Shown: piece by piece, positions 1 through 9,000 of the stretch
How the letters are laid out: the number at the start of each line of letters is the position of its first letter
Numbering within the stretch: the stretch's first letter is position 1
DNA from: an uncultured Acetatifactor sp.
GTDB lineage: Bacteria > Bacillota > Clostridia > Lachnospirales > Lachnospiraceae
Reading direction: 5' to 3'
DNA: 64,000 nt
NCBI GenBank assembly: GCA_910584865.1
Contig: CAJUCE010000029.1
Coordinates: 1-64,000 of the forward strand
Made by a program: the position numbers and the translations under genes
Notes under the pieces: model-generated
Seen by the model: only the letters and a program-made list of their open reading frames with translations
Databases searched by the model: none
Told to the model about the DNA's origin: nothing

Positions 1-2
1 CG

Positions 3-125
3 GGATATGTGGACACGCTGTTGGAGGATGGCATGGAGCGGATTTTGAAATATGGGATCGCTTGCTATAAGAAGAAATGCAAAGTGCAGCTTGGCAATTG
101 TCTTGATGCTTTTGCAATAAACTGA
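3..125 (+). pseudogene. 3' end of an AAA-ATPase-like / PD-(D/E)XK nuclease gene
   Basis: The window opens inside an open frame of 40 residues ending at a TGA. It contains the stretch RILKYGIACYKKKCKVQLG. This matches the usual C-terminal tail of the AAA-ATPase-like plus PD-(D/E)XK nuclease proteins (PF09820 with PF08011), whose last strand reads like YGIAFxxKxxxV. A complete relative lies at 58082-59872 and two broken ones nearby. Whether the upstream part is intact cannot be seen, so this may be the end of a good gene. The next 350 bases are degenerate, which fits an old recombination edge. Confidence 0.5.
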
Positions 126-487
126 AATCTGGTATCTATATCCGTTTCCGTCACTGTAGTTCCTGAAAATACTCCTTTTTGATAAGAAACACCTACGATG
201 CGCCTTACCATAAGGGAGTATTTCAAACATCACAAATCTTATGATGAAGCCAAGATTGTGGTCCCTTTCTTCTCTTTGGAGAACAGCCTGTACTGGGTGC
301 CGGATATCGGATTCCGTGAAGACGAGAGCTAGATATATGCAGGGATGTGGCAGAAAATGCAAATGTACTATGACACATAGGAACGGAGCTGCTGAAGCAG
401 GAAAATGCTGTCTATGAGCTGTCACATCCTGGAGAAGTGATGTACATGATCGACTCTTACTTTGTATTTAATAGGTAATAGAAAAAA
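126..487 (+). other. Degenerate stretch with a short ORF remnant
   Basis: No intact gene is visible. A 44-residue frame at 198-332 begins MRLTIREYFKHHKSYDEAK and contains VPFFSLENSLYWVPDIGF before a TAG. Further amino-acid-like sequence follows in the same direction but is broken by several stops up to about 475. I do not recognise the family. The composition looks like decayed coding sequence rather than a regulatory region. Confidence 0.35.
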
Positions 488-514
488 TGCAACATTCTCT
501 ACCAAAATGTTGCA
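488..514 (+). repeat. Left copy of a 27-bp inverted repeat
   Basis: Twenty-seven bases whose reverse complement recurs at 1105-1131 with 25 of 27 matches. The copy is itself palindromic: TGCAACATT at the left end pairs with AATGTTGCA at the right end. The loop TCTACC gives each copy its orientation. The two copies face each other across about 590 bases, like the ends of a small mobile element. Confidence 0.6.
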
Positions 515-647
515 CTTTCCTTCTTGATTATATTATCGGAATTGATTCAAAATACTTTAGGGGTCTTTGGAAATATTTTTGATTTTCTATTTCTCATTAT
601 AAGCTGAAAGCAACGATTCATGCGTAAGAAATTTCATCCCCTCTGTT

Positions 648-896
648 TTAGACTGACAAATCAGAAGATAGTCCCAAACATTTTGAAATTTTATCATTGC
701 TTTCATCAATATCATATCTTTCTGAAATAAGGTTCGGCCCTTTCAGACTGCCTATCCTACGCAATTTTTGCTGTTGTTCAGACGCAATGCCGATATTTCC
801 CTCATGATCCAGTGGAAGGATCACCTGCCTTACCACTTCCAGTAACATTCGCATAGTATTATCTGATAACCCTTCTATCGTTTCCATGAATTCCAT
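648..896 (-). CDS. Small hypothetical protein, possibly remnant
   Basis: An 82-residue frame starting METIEGLSDNTMRMLLEVV (or a few residues earlier) and rich in charged residues. No family is recognised. It lies between the two 27-bp inverted repeats, so it may be cargo of that element or a leftover of its former gene. A better Shine-Dalgarno (AGGTGA, minus strand near 920) precedes an ATG at about 912 in another frame that stops after 17 codons. The true gene may therefore have lost its start through a frameshift. Confidence that it is expressed is low. Confidence 0.3.
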   Translation of the reverse strand: MEFMETIEGLSDNTMRMLLEVVRQVILPLDHEGNIGIASEQQQKLRRIGSLKGPNLISERYDIDESNDKISKCLGLSSDLSV

Positions 897-1104
897 TTAC
901 AATGTTTGACATGATATCACCTCACACTAAATCTCATTTCAGCAGTTTCTTGAATCTTTTTATTATAACAGAAAATCAAGCAATTTGCCTCTCTTTTTCT
1001 TCGACGGAATTATTCCCGGAATTATCCTGCCTATCCCTATATTATTTTTACATTGTGACAATACATTTATGCTCATATGGTATAAAGAATATTTGATTTT
1101 AATC

Positions 1105-1131
1105 TGCAACATTTTGGTAGAAAAAGTTGCA
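1105..1131 (-). repeat. Right copy of the 27-bp inverted repeat, in a strong hairpin
   Basis: Inverted partner of 488-514 (25 of 27 identical). It sits inside a perfect 10-bp stem, AATCTGCAAC at 1101-1110 with GTTGCAGATT at 1126-1135. The inner T and A runs extend the pairing around the loop GGTAG. The stem ends with AAAAA rather than T on the + strand and lies about 60 bases before csrA. It could stop transcripts entering from the left on the minus strand, or mark an element end. Confidence 0.6.
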
Positions 1132-1195
1132 GATTAAAAACCCCTAATTAGGCTTAGCTGGAAAACAGCCAAGGCGATAGCAGAAGGGAGAGTAC

Positions 1196-1438
1196 ATGCT
1201 GAGACTTACGGTAAGCCCGGAAGAATACCTGATGATTAATGAGAATATCAAGATTATGTTTTTGGGAGGGTCAAAAAATAATCTGCGGATTATGGTGGAT
1301 GCCCCGAAGGAAGTCAGCATAGTCAGGAGCGCCGCTTTGGAGAGTCGGCTTCCGAGTCCGGAGGAGAAGGCAAAGCTACCGAAGTTTTACGCGGTTCCTG
1401 ATGCTCCGGCGAAATACCGGAAAGCAAAATCAAGATAA
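1196..1438 (+). CDS. csrA: CsrA-family carbon storage regulator / translational repressor
   Basis: An 80-residue protein with the complete CsrA fold signature: MLRLTVSPEEY at the start, then IKIMFLGG, LRIMVDAPKEVSIVR, including the conserved Arg of the RNA-binding face at about position 44. About 25 extra residues, rich in Lys and Pro, follow the usual 55-60-residue core. The ATG is preceded by GAAGGGAG at a good distance. CsrA dimers bind GGA motifs in mRNA leaders. In Bacillus the gene controls flagellin (hag) translation and is antagonised by FliW. Here it lies directly upstream of flagellin, and the flagellin leader carries a matching hairpin at 1551-1573. FliW is not in the window. Confidence 0.93.
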   Translation: MLRLTVSPEEYLMINENIKIMFLGGSKNNLRIMVDAPKEVSIVRSAALESRLPSPEEKAKLPKFYAVPDAPAKYRKAKSR

Positions 1439-1495
1439 TAACTGAAACGGGAGGAGGCAGTCAAGGGCCCGACTGCCGAAATCCCGGTTCAGTTA
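1439..1495 (+). other. Long three-part hairpin between csrA and flagellin
   Basis: Three nested stems are visible: TAACTGAA (1439-1446) with TTCAGTTA (1488-1495), CGGGA with TCCCG, and GGCAGTC (1456-1462) with GACTGCC (1471-1477). No T-run follows, so it is not a standard intrinsic terminator. An internal loop carries GGAGGA, a possible extra CsrA contact. It probably acts as an mRNA-processing or stability element separating the csrA and flagellin messages. Confidence 0.6.
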
Positions 1496-1550
1496 CTATA
1501 TAAGCTGTCAGGCATCAGCCCAACAGCAGAAAAAAAATAAGCATATTTAA

Positions 1551-1586
1551 CTGACGCAAAAGGATTTGCGCAGTAATACAAGGAGG
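1551..1586 (+). promoter_or_regulatory. Predicted CsrA-binding leader of flagellin
   Basis: CGCAAA (1555-1560) pairs with TTTGCG (1565-1570) and leaves only AGGA in the loop. CTG and CAG extend the stem around one bulged A. Ten bases later comes the flagellin Shine-Dalgarno AAGGAGG (1580-1586), which contains a second GGA. Two GGA sites about 20 bases apart, one in a hairpin loop and one over the ribosome-binding site, is the architecture of the B. subtilis hag leader repressed by CsrA. This is a structural match made by eye. Confidence 0.65.
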
Positions 1587-1592
1587 TAAGTT

Positions 1593-3155
1593 ATGGTAGT
1601 ACAACACAATTTAACTGCAATGAACTCTAACAGAATGTTAGGATTAACCACAAAGACTCAGGCTAAGGCAACTGAGAAACTGTCATCCGGTTACAGAATC
1701 AACCGTGCAGCAGATGATGCAGCAGGACTTGCTATTTCCGAGAAGATGAGAAAGCAGATCAGAGGTCTGACCCAGGCTTCCACCAACGCGCAGGATGGTA
1801 TCAGCGCAGTGCAGACTGCAGAAGGTGCATTGACCGAAGTGCACGACATGCTTCAGAGAATGAACGAGCTGGCTGTTAAGGCTGCCAACGGAACACAGTC
1901 CAAGAGCGATCGCCAGGCGATCCAGAGCGAGATTAATGCACTGGTTACCGAGGTTGACCGTGTAGCTATTACTACCAAGTTCAATGAGACTTATTTGCTG
2001 AAGGGTGCTAATGAAGGCGAAGTAGGCAAATTAACGTACACAGTTGCAAGTGGTGCCTTGAACGCCGGGGCTACAGCGGGCTGTGAATTTAAATCTGTAT
2101 TGGGAACGACCACGGGCAAAGGCATGAATGAAGGTACAGGTGTAATTAATGCTCTTGTGTCTGATTTTAAGAATTTGAATGTAGCTACAGCTACTACTTT
2201 TGTGACAGGTACTGGTACAGGTAAAACTCTTGGTGGGGCGGCTAGCGGTGCTGCTGGGAATGCGAGTGGATTAGCAGCAATGGTTGATACAATTGATGCT
2301 GATACAGTAAATAAGGTTGCAAACAGCACCAGTATAACAGGTGCGGCAATTACGGTAGGCAATACTTCTTACTATGCGATCTACTCAACCAAAGAGGGGA
2401 AAGGATGCACCAAGGGTGATCAGGCATCCGTAAATGATGTAATTAAGGTATTTAATGAATTTGGCAAGGAAGATGGTGGTAAGAATACTCCCAGTATTAA
2501 AGCTTTTGCCAGCCTGGATGAGTTGATGTCGGCTATAAAGCAGGATTATGGAACAGATATTAAAACCATAAGTTCTTATTATGACGATAATTTGAATAGT
2601 ATTACAAACTCTATAGGTCGTGTGGGTGATAATTTGAAGAGTGCAGCCGGTTCAGGTGCAGACAAGGCTGAGAAAAATGAGATGGGTATAGAACATGGTG
2701 GAAAAGGAACCGTATTAAAGATTGAGACTTTCTCCAATATGAACGGTGCGGTTGACCTGAGTCTGCATGTAGGTGCTGATTCTTCCAGCGATAATAAGAT
2801 CAACATGAACATTGCCATGATGAGTGCGAGAGCTCTTGGTATTAATGGTCTGGATGTAAGTGGTGATACTTCTGCCAATGCAACTGCTGCTATTGATACG
2901 ATTGCATCCGCTCTGCAGATGGTTTCCAACCAGAGAGCATCCCTGGGTGCTATCCAGAATAGACTTGAGCACACCATCAACAACCTGGATAACGTAGTAG
3001 AGAATACCCAGAGCGCTGAGTCCGCTATCCGTGATACAGATATGGCTACGCAGATGGTTACCTACTCCAACAACCAGATCCTTGCTCAGGCAGGTCAGGC
3101 AATGTTGGCACAGTCCAATCAGGCTAACCAGGGCGTTCTGTCCTTGCTTGGCTAA
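1593..3155 (+). CDS. fliC: Flagellin (filament protein)
   Basis: A 520-residue flagellin. Residues 1-140 carry the D0/D1 N-terminal consensus (VVQHNLTAMNSNRML, KLSSGYRINRAADDAAGLAI, TAEGALTEVHDMLQRMNEL). Residues about 410-520 carry the C-terminal half (SALQMVSNQRASLGAIQNRL, ending QANQGVLSLLG). The centre (about 145-405) is a variable, surface-exposed D2/D3 region rich in Gly, Ala, Ser and Thr, the likely O-glycosylation zone. AAGGAGG lies 6 bases before the ATG. It is probably translated under CsrA control and modified by the glycan genes that follow. It has the Lachnospiraceae style of TLR5-type D1 sequence. Confidence 0.97.
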   Translation: MVVQHNLTAMNSNRMLGLTTKTQAKATEKLSSGYRINRAADDAAGLAISEKMRKQIRGLTQASTNAQDGISAVQTAEGALTEVHDMLQRMNELAVKAANGTQSKSDRQAIQSEINALVTEVDRVAITTKFNETYLLKGANEGEVGKLTYTVASGALNAGATAGCEFKSVLGTTTGKGMNEGTGVINALVSDFKNLNVATATTFVTGTGTGKTLGGAASGAAGNASGLAAMVDTIDADTVNKVANSTSITGAAITVGNTSYYAIYSTKEGKGCTKGDQASVNDVIKVFNEFGKEDGGKNTPSIKAFASLDELMSAIKQDYGTDIKTISSYYDDNLNSITNSIGRVGDNLKSAAGSGADKAEKNEMGIEHGGKGTVLKIETFSNMNGAVDLSLHVGADSSSDNKINMNIAMMSARALGINGLDVSGDTSANATAAIDTIASALQMVSNQRASLGAIQNRLEHTINNLDNVVENTQSAESAIRDTDMATQMVTYSNNQILAQAGQAMLAQSNQANQGVLSLLG

Positions 3156-3230
3156 TATCTGTAAGAGTTTAAATGTAAGCTTAATAGAAATATATGAGAG
3201 TGTTTCTATTGGCATGAGTTGTGAAGAGAG

Positions 3231-3260
3231 GGGATCGGCTTTTGTCGGTTCCTTTTCTTA
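3231..3260 (+). terminator. Intrinsic terminator of flagellin
   Basis: GGGATCGGC (3231-3239) pairs through G-C, A-T and G-T pairs with GTCGGTTCC (3244-3252) across a TTTT loop. TTTTCTTAATTCTT follows. It lies 76 bases after the flagellin stop. The flagellin message therefore probably ends before the glycan genes. Confidence 0.7.
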
Positions 3261-3411
3261 ATTCTTAATTTTTGCCTATGGAGAAAGTAGATGACGAATT
3301 TGATGGGGTAGGAAATCTGGTGGTTCTGGAGAAAAGGAAGTTCGCATTTATAAGAATACGAGACAAAACAAGAGGAGCTGAAAATTAGCCCCTCTTTAAG
3401 CAGTATATAGA

Positions 3412-3588
3412 TTATTTCTGTTTCGATAGCTTTCCCCGACGCTTTCCATATGTTACATTGGGGTTGCGAGGGAAAATTTCTGGCTTATCTTTTCGGTAGA
3501 ATCTTGAATCCTCTTCTGGCGAAGGATGCGTCCTGTCTGAAATTGCATTAACATAATCATATATTATATTATTCTTTATATTTGCCAT
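3412..3588 (-). CDS. Small basic hypothetical protein
   Basis: A 58-residue minus-strand frame starting MANIKNNIIYDYVNAISDR and ending in a Lys/Arg-rich tail (YGKRRGKLSKQK). An AGAGGGA ribosome-binding site lies 6 bases before the chosen ATG at 3588. The frame can be extended upstream to 3678 but without a better site. I do not recognise it. It sits between convergent flagellin and the divergent glycosyltransferase, with its own AT-rich upstream region. Confidence 0.45.
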   Translation of the reverse strand: MANIKNNIIYDYVNAISDRTHPSPEEDSRFYRKDKPEIFPRNPNVTYGKRRGKLSKQK

Positions 3589-3869
3589 TGAAATTCCCTC
3601 TCTTTTCTGTATACCCAAAAGCTTGTTGATAGGCATCAATTTTTTCATTGTATGTGGAATGTGTACAAAAGTCAACATAAACTAGAAAAATATGTTGACA
3701 AATTTTAAGAGTCTTATTTGCCAAAGTAACTTCTACGATATTTATATTGAGAGGTGGATTTTATTTTGGCAAATTAGAAAAGAATTAAAAAAGAACTTGT
3801 TGAATATATAGGTCTTGCCTTTTGGCATGCACTCCTATATAATAGGAGAAGAGTCTACATCACTGTGCG

Positions 3870-3898
3870 TTGCCGAGATGAGCATTATAGTATATTAT
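3870..3898 (+). promoter_or_regulatory. Candidate sigma-A promoter for the first glycosyltransferase
   Basis: TTGCCG at 3870-3875 and TATTAT at 3893-3898 are separated by 17 bases, and the start codon follows at 3930. The -10 lies in a short palindrome (TAGTATATTATACTA). The rest of 3679-3929 shows no gene. It contains a second TTGACA near 3690 and a small CCTAT/ATAGG hairpin near 3830. Confidence 0.45.
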
Positions 3899-3929
3899 AC
3901 TATTTAAGGCAGGGATATGGAGTAAAGAG

Positions 3930-5657
3930 ATGAGCAAAAAAAATCACCATAAAAGAAATTTTTATAATAGCAGCAGAAATAACACTTTTATGATACAGCG
4001 GGGAGCCGGCCAGAATTCTCAAATTATGTTAAGTATTTCTATTCTGGTTTCTGGACGGGAGGAGACTACGGAGAAATGTATTGCTTCACTGGATCATCTG
4101 CGGAGTACTGTACCTTGTGAACTGATTCTGACCGATACAGGATGTCCTGCGGGGATGCAGGAATGGCTTCAGCAGAAAGCGGACAAGGTGCTGAAATTCA
4201 GATGGTGCAATGATTTTGCTGCGGCAAGGAATGTGGGGCTGCGGGCGGCCACAGGCCAGTGGTTCATGTTTATGGACGACGATGAATGGTTTGAGAATAC
4301 GGATCAGATAGAGGAGTTCTTCCTGAGCGGAGAATATCGCCGTTATCAGGCTGCTTCCTATACAGTACGGAATTATGCGAATCTGGAAGGTACGGAATGG
4401 CGGGATACTTCGCTGATCCGCATGACCAGAAGGAGGCCGGATACCAGATTCCTTTATCCGGTTCATGAGACATTGTGGCCGTTGCTGGATGTTCCTAAAG
4501 CTTTGGAGGATTATGTGCATCATTATGGCTATGCGAATCCTGATCCTGAGGTACAGATGGCGAAGAGAAAGAGGAATTTGGGCCTGCTCCTGCCGGCGAT
4601 AGAGAAGGATCCCCATTGCATGAAGCACTATCTGCAGGGAGTGGCGGAATACCAGGCGATGAACGACTATGAGTCCGGATATAAGATGGCGGATGCCGGA
4701 ATTGCAAACTGTATTCCCGGCAGAGAGGAAAATGATCGCTATATAGAGGGGCTATATGCAGCTGCGGTAAGGATGCGTCTGAGGGCGAAGCGGAGTCTGG
4801 AGGTGGTTCGGCTGGGCAGGGATTTCCTGGATCATGTGGAGCTGTCAGATCTTGCGAAGGCATCTATATGTGGAGATCTTGCGGTTGCCTATGGAGAGCT
4901 GGGAGAGGATAAGTCATGCCTGCAATATTTGTGGGAGTATTTGAAGTGGAATAAATATTTTGACGAAAATAAGGAAATATGGCTGCAGCAGGAGACCGTG
5001 ATTCTGAACAGCTGTTTTGAGAACTTTCAATACAGGAAAGTAATGGGCTGGGGGCTGGCGGCATCCCTGTCGCTTGGGGATGCGGATAGTGTGGCGAGGC
5101 TGCTGACCAGAGGAGCGCTGGTAAGCTGGATGGATGCAGCAAGGCATTGGTATGTGATGACCACGCCGCAGAGAAGGGAAAAATGGCAGAATGATTTTCG
5201 GCGTCTGATCGCCGGATTGGGTATTGCAAGCGAACCAGGACGGATGCCGCAGGCTGTTCAATGGGAAGAGGATGGACAGCCCTATTCCCGTGTACGGCAG
5301 TTATATGAAGTGCTGACGATGGGGGAGGAAGATTCGGAAGCGCCGGAGAGAGCGACAGGGCAGGAGAACGGGCAGACTGTATCAGCTGAAAGGGTGGATG
5401 GCTGGCAGGAACAGCAGGCGCTCGGCCAGCAGGCAGAAGCAGCAGCGCAGGGGACACAAAAGCAGAGTACCGAGGGAGACGCGGTTGCAAGGGAAATGGC
5501 GGTTTTGGCAGTACAGTTGAAGGATAGGGTCAGCCTGCTTATTGATTCGGGCCAATATCAGGCTGCGGCAGGAATTATCGAGCAGCTGAAGGCATATTTC
5601 CCGATGGATGAGGAGCTTTTAAAGCTGCAGGAAAGATGTGCGAATCATGTTGGATAG
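3930..5657 (+). CDS. Family 2 glycosyltransferase with C-terminal helical/TPR-like region
   Basis: 575 residues. After a basic N-terminal tail of about 32 residues comes a GT2 (GT-A) domain: SISILVSGREE, a nucleotide-binding region with DTGC, AAARNVGLRAATG, and the metal-binding acidic motif MDDDEWF at about 115-120. The VHETLW element at about 178 is typical of the TPR-linked flagellar/peptide glycosyltransferases of Firmicutes. The rest is helical, TPR-like, with a low-complexity Gln/Glu/Ala linker at about 470-510. It stands alone between a promoter and a terminator, directly after flagellin. Such genes in clostridia attach the first sugar to flagellin Ser/Thr; that role is inferred here. 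Confidence 0.85.
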   Translation: MSKKNHHKRNFYNSSRNNTFMIQRGAGQNSQIMLSISILVSGREETTEKCIASLDHLRSTVPCELILTDTGCPAGMQEWLQQKADKVLKFRWCNDFAAARNVGLRAATGQWFMFMDDDEWFENTDQIEEFFLSGEYRRYQAASYTVRNYANLEGTEWRDTSLIRMTRRRPDTRFLYPVHETLWPLLDVPKALEDYVHHYGYANPDPEVQMAKRKRNLGLLLPAIEKDPHCMKHYLQGVAEYQAMNDYESGYKMADAGIANCIPGREENDRYIEGLYAAAVRMRLRAKRSLEVVRLGRDFLDHVELSDLAKASICGDLAVAYGELGEDKSCLQYLWEYLKWNKYFDENKEIWLQQETVILNSCFENFQYRKVMGWGLAASLSLGDADSVARLLTRGALVSWMDAARHWYVMTTPQRREKWQNDFRRLIAGLGIASEPGRMPQAVQWEEDGQPYSRVRQLYEVLTMGEEDSEAPERATGQENGQTVSAERVDGWQEQQALGQQAEAAAQGTQKQSTEGDAVAREMAVLAVQLKDRVSLLIDSGQYQAAAGIIEQLKAYFPMDEELLKLQERCANHVG

Positions 5658-5690
5658 GCAGTGTAGGAAGTAGAACAAAATAACGGAATT

Positions 5691-5732
5691 TGCAGGCGGC
5701 TGTCTTTATGAGCAGGCAGCCGCAAGTTTTGA
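5691..5732 (+). terminator. Stem-loop after the glycosyltransferase, likely terminator
   Basis: GCGGCTG (5696-5702) pairs with CAGCCGC (5717-5723) across a TCTTTATGAGCAGG loop, and AAGTTTTGAAATTATAAAG follows. The T-run is short, so termination may be partial. Confidence 0.5.
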
Positions 5733-6054
5733 AATTATAAAGTATATATATTATATTATATAAACTGGTAGTAGAATCTAACCATGATTTTATTATAGAA
5801 TTTTGGTAATAGAATCATCTCATTGATCCTATTAGATAACCTGAAATTCTACCATTTTTATAGCAACATTCTAAAACTATTGATTTTGCTGGATTTTGGG
5901 AAAAGTTATGTTGTTATATTTATGTAATAACAAAATTTTTTAATCTCGTTTTTGCTGTTGATATAATTTTTACCGGGATTCCAGGATAAATAAAAACGGA
6001 AATAAGGTTCTATGATTAGAATTCGAATATGAAAACTGCGAAGGAATCAGAGAG
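5733..6054 (+). promoter_or_regulatory. AT-rich intergenic region with a candidate extended -10 promoter
   Basis: About 320 bases with no gene. Imperfect repeats of TGGTAxTAGAATC occur near 5767 and 5805, with a partial inverted copy (AATTCTACCA) near 5846. TGTTAT and ATAACA flank a small hairpin before a T-rich run around 5910-5945. TGATATAAT at 5959-5967 is an extended -10 with no clear -35, 88 bases before the next start. This probably drives the 6055 gene. Confidence 0.4.
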
Positions 6055-9000
6055 ATGTTTGACGGGAAGCCGGAATGGAAAGCCACAGGCGGGTATACGA
6101 TAAATGGAAAGAACGGGATTGCACAGAGACAGGAAGACAGAGCCTGTACCCTGCACTTTTATAGGGCAGAGAAGGGTGATATGTTGCATCTGTTAGACGG
6201 CAAATACGAATATGCAGTGGCTACATATGCGTTAAAGACTGACCCAAAGTATATTTATACCTATGATTATCAGCCGGAAGAGAACTGGACGGAATATAGG
6301 CATGATCTGGAGGCGGATAATTGGAATCGGAAGGATTATGTATTTACGGAAAAGGTATATTTCCGCGTTGTTTTTAGAAATGAAGCGAAACAAAGCGGAC
6401 CGTTTGGGCTGGAAGAAATCCTGCAATGGAGAAGAGCGGAGAGGGAAGGCGCTGAGAAGCGGAAGGAGAAAAGACCGCAAGAGGAAAGCGGCAGGGCGCA
6501 GGAAAAGGACAAGAGGTTACAGGAAAAAGAGGGGAGGTTAGAGGAAAGGGAGAGCAAGCAGCAGGAAGGAAAGGAAGGGTTACGGGAAAGGGAGGGCAAG
6601 TCACAGGAAAGGAAGGGTAGGTTAGAGGAATGGGAGAGCAGGTCACAGGAAGGGGGCAGCAGACCGAAGGAGGGAAGGGACAGTGTTCAGGAAAAAAACG
6701 GTGGGCAGCAGGATGTAGGAGATGACTTATGGGAAAGTAGTGTCGGCTCTTGGAGACCGGAGTCGCAGGAAGATTTACGAAGAGAAGCAGAATCTACCGT
6801 TCAGGCCGTATGTGACAGACAGACAAGGGATTCTTTGAACTTCCTGCTTATGACAGACAGTCATTATACAGTGAACGGAACCTGGAGAGATACGCTTTAT
6901 AATCTTCATATGACAGTTGACGCGTTGAAAGAACGCGGCGTAAGGCCGGAGGGGTTTCTTCATTTGGGAGATGCAACGGACGGCCTTGTACAGGCGGAGA
7001 TCACAAGGGACTATGTGGAGGCCATGCAGAAGGATATCCGGGATCTTGGGCTGCCGTTATATTATGTATTAGGGAATCATGACTCCAATTACTTTCGAAA
7101 TAATCCGGAGAGATTTTCCGAGAAGGAAATGCGGGAACTGTATCTGCCGGAGCGAGAGAAGATATATTGTAGGAAGCAAGGACAGCTTCCTACAATCGAA
7201 TGCGGCGCAGGGACAGCGCCTTTTATCGGAAGTGAAGAATATACTTCCGATAAGTTATATCACAGGAATCGCTACGCAAACCCTGTAATCGGGCATGGCA
7301 TGAAATGCACAAGTTCCGATAAGTTATATTATTACCAGGATTTTGCGGCGGAACATCTGCGCATGATTTTTCTGGATTCTTTTGATCCCAATGAAAGTGT
7401 GCGCTATGGTTTTCATGAAGAGGAGCTTGACTGGCTGGAGGATCTTCTGGCGCAGACGCCATTGGATTGGTATGTACTGGTATTCAGCCATGTGCCTCCT
7501 ACGCCCCGGCTGCATTACTGGAGTAAGGAGATCCGGGGAAGCAGCAGGCTCATTCGGATACTAAGGGACTTCCAGAAACGGAGCGGAGCGGATGCCATCC
7601 GCGAAAAAGCTTGCGGAAATGGGAAGCATCCGAAAGCTGGCGGAAAGCTGCTTGGATTTATTCATGGACATAATCATGCAGATCAGATTGACTATGAAGA
7701 AGGCTTTCCCATTATAGCCATCGGATGTAATAAATGTGAGTATTTTGAAGATAAGAAGCCGGAAGGCGCAGTTACCTATAAAAGGGCGCTGGGAACAGTT
7801 TCCCAGGATTTGTGGGATGTGTTGGTGATTTCTACGGAAAATGGAACCATGGATTTCGTCAGATTCGGAGCCGGAGAGGACAGGCATGTTTCCTTGAGGG
7901 AGGCAGAGGGGCATGTGGTAGGAGAGCTAATCGGAAGCTATGTCGCAGAACAGACGGAACAGGGCGGAGAGGACAGGCCGGAGGGAAAGGGCGAACAGGG
8001 CTGTGAAGCCAGGCAAGATGAAGAGGGCAAACAGAGCGGTGAAGCCAGGCAGGATGGGAAAGGTAAACAGAGCGGCGAAGCCAGGCAGGACGGAAAAGGC
8101 AAACAGGGCGGCGAAGCCAGGCAGGATGGGAAAGGTAAACAGAGCGGTGAAGCCTGGCAGGACGAAGAGGGCAAACAGGGCGGAGAGAACAGGCAGGACA
8201 GACAGCGTGGAGAAAATAGGCAGGACAGACAGGGTAAACAGAGCGGACAGTGCAGGCAGAGCGGAAGCAGCAGCCAGGCCTTGGAGAGGCAGAGGACAGG
8301 CAAGCTGCCGGTTACGGGGAAATCGGACGGAAGCAGGAGAGAGGAGAAGCCGATGAAGAGGGTAATCACATACGGAACCTTTGATTTGTTCCATGAGGGG
8401 CATTACAACATATTAAAAAGGGCGAAAGCATTAGGGGATTACCTGATCGTAGGGGTCACGACGGAGCACTATGACGAACAGCGGGGAAAAATCAATATTG
8501 TGGATTCCCTGTTGGAGAGGATCGAGAATGTGAGATCCACTGGCCTGGTAGACGAAATCATTATAGAAGACCACGAGGGACAGAAAATAGAGGATGTCCA
8601 GAAATATGACGTGGATATTTTTACCTTGGGTTCAGATTGGAAGGGGACATTTGATTACTTGAAAGCCTATTGTCAGGTGGTTTATCTGGAAAGAACGCCT
8701 GATATTTCATCAACCATGCTGCGGAAAGGAAAATTTCCCATTATCCGCATGGGAGTAGTGGGAACGGGACGGATTGCGCCCCGGTTTATTGCCGAGGCAA
8801 AATTTGTAAGCGGCCTGAATGTTCAGAGTGTCTATAATCCCCACAGGGAAAGTGCGGATACCTTTGCGGCACAGCATTTTCTGGATGCTTATAGCGACAG
8901 TTTTGATAGCTTTTTAAGTGCTGTGGATGCTATTTATATTGCTTCACCCCATGAGACCCATTATGACTATACCAGGCAGGCTCTGCTTGCCGGAAAGCAT

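Noticed and set aside
902..1096. 64-residue plus-strand frame MFDMISPHTKS
   Set aside because: No ribosome-binding site, odd composition, and it lies in the AT-rich segment between inverted repeats.
1136..1195. Cyclic-di-GMP riboswitch in the csrA leader
   Set aside because: A GGAAAACAGCCAAGGC-like run recalls riboswitch sequence, but the conserved tetraloop and second stem are not there.
1040..1595. Sigma-28 flagellar promoter upstream of csrA or flagellin
   Set aside because: No TAAA with a GCCGATAA-like -10 at the right spacing was found; only weak sigma-A-like matches.
1991..2983. Long minus-strand open frames inside flagellin
   Set aside because: They are antisense shadows of a repetitive coding sequence, with no ribosome-binding sites or recognisable motifs.
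3278..3388. 36-residue frame MEKVDDEFDGVGNLVVLEKR after the flagellin terminator
   Set aside because: No convincing ribosome-binding site and no motif; cannot be separated from chance.
7927..8403. Minus-strand frames of about 150 residues over the 36-bp repeat
   Set aside because: Pure consequences of the in-frame tandem repeat (Leu/Pro/Phe-rich shadows); no start site.
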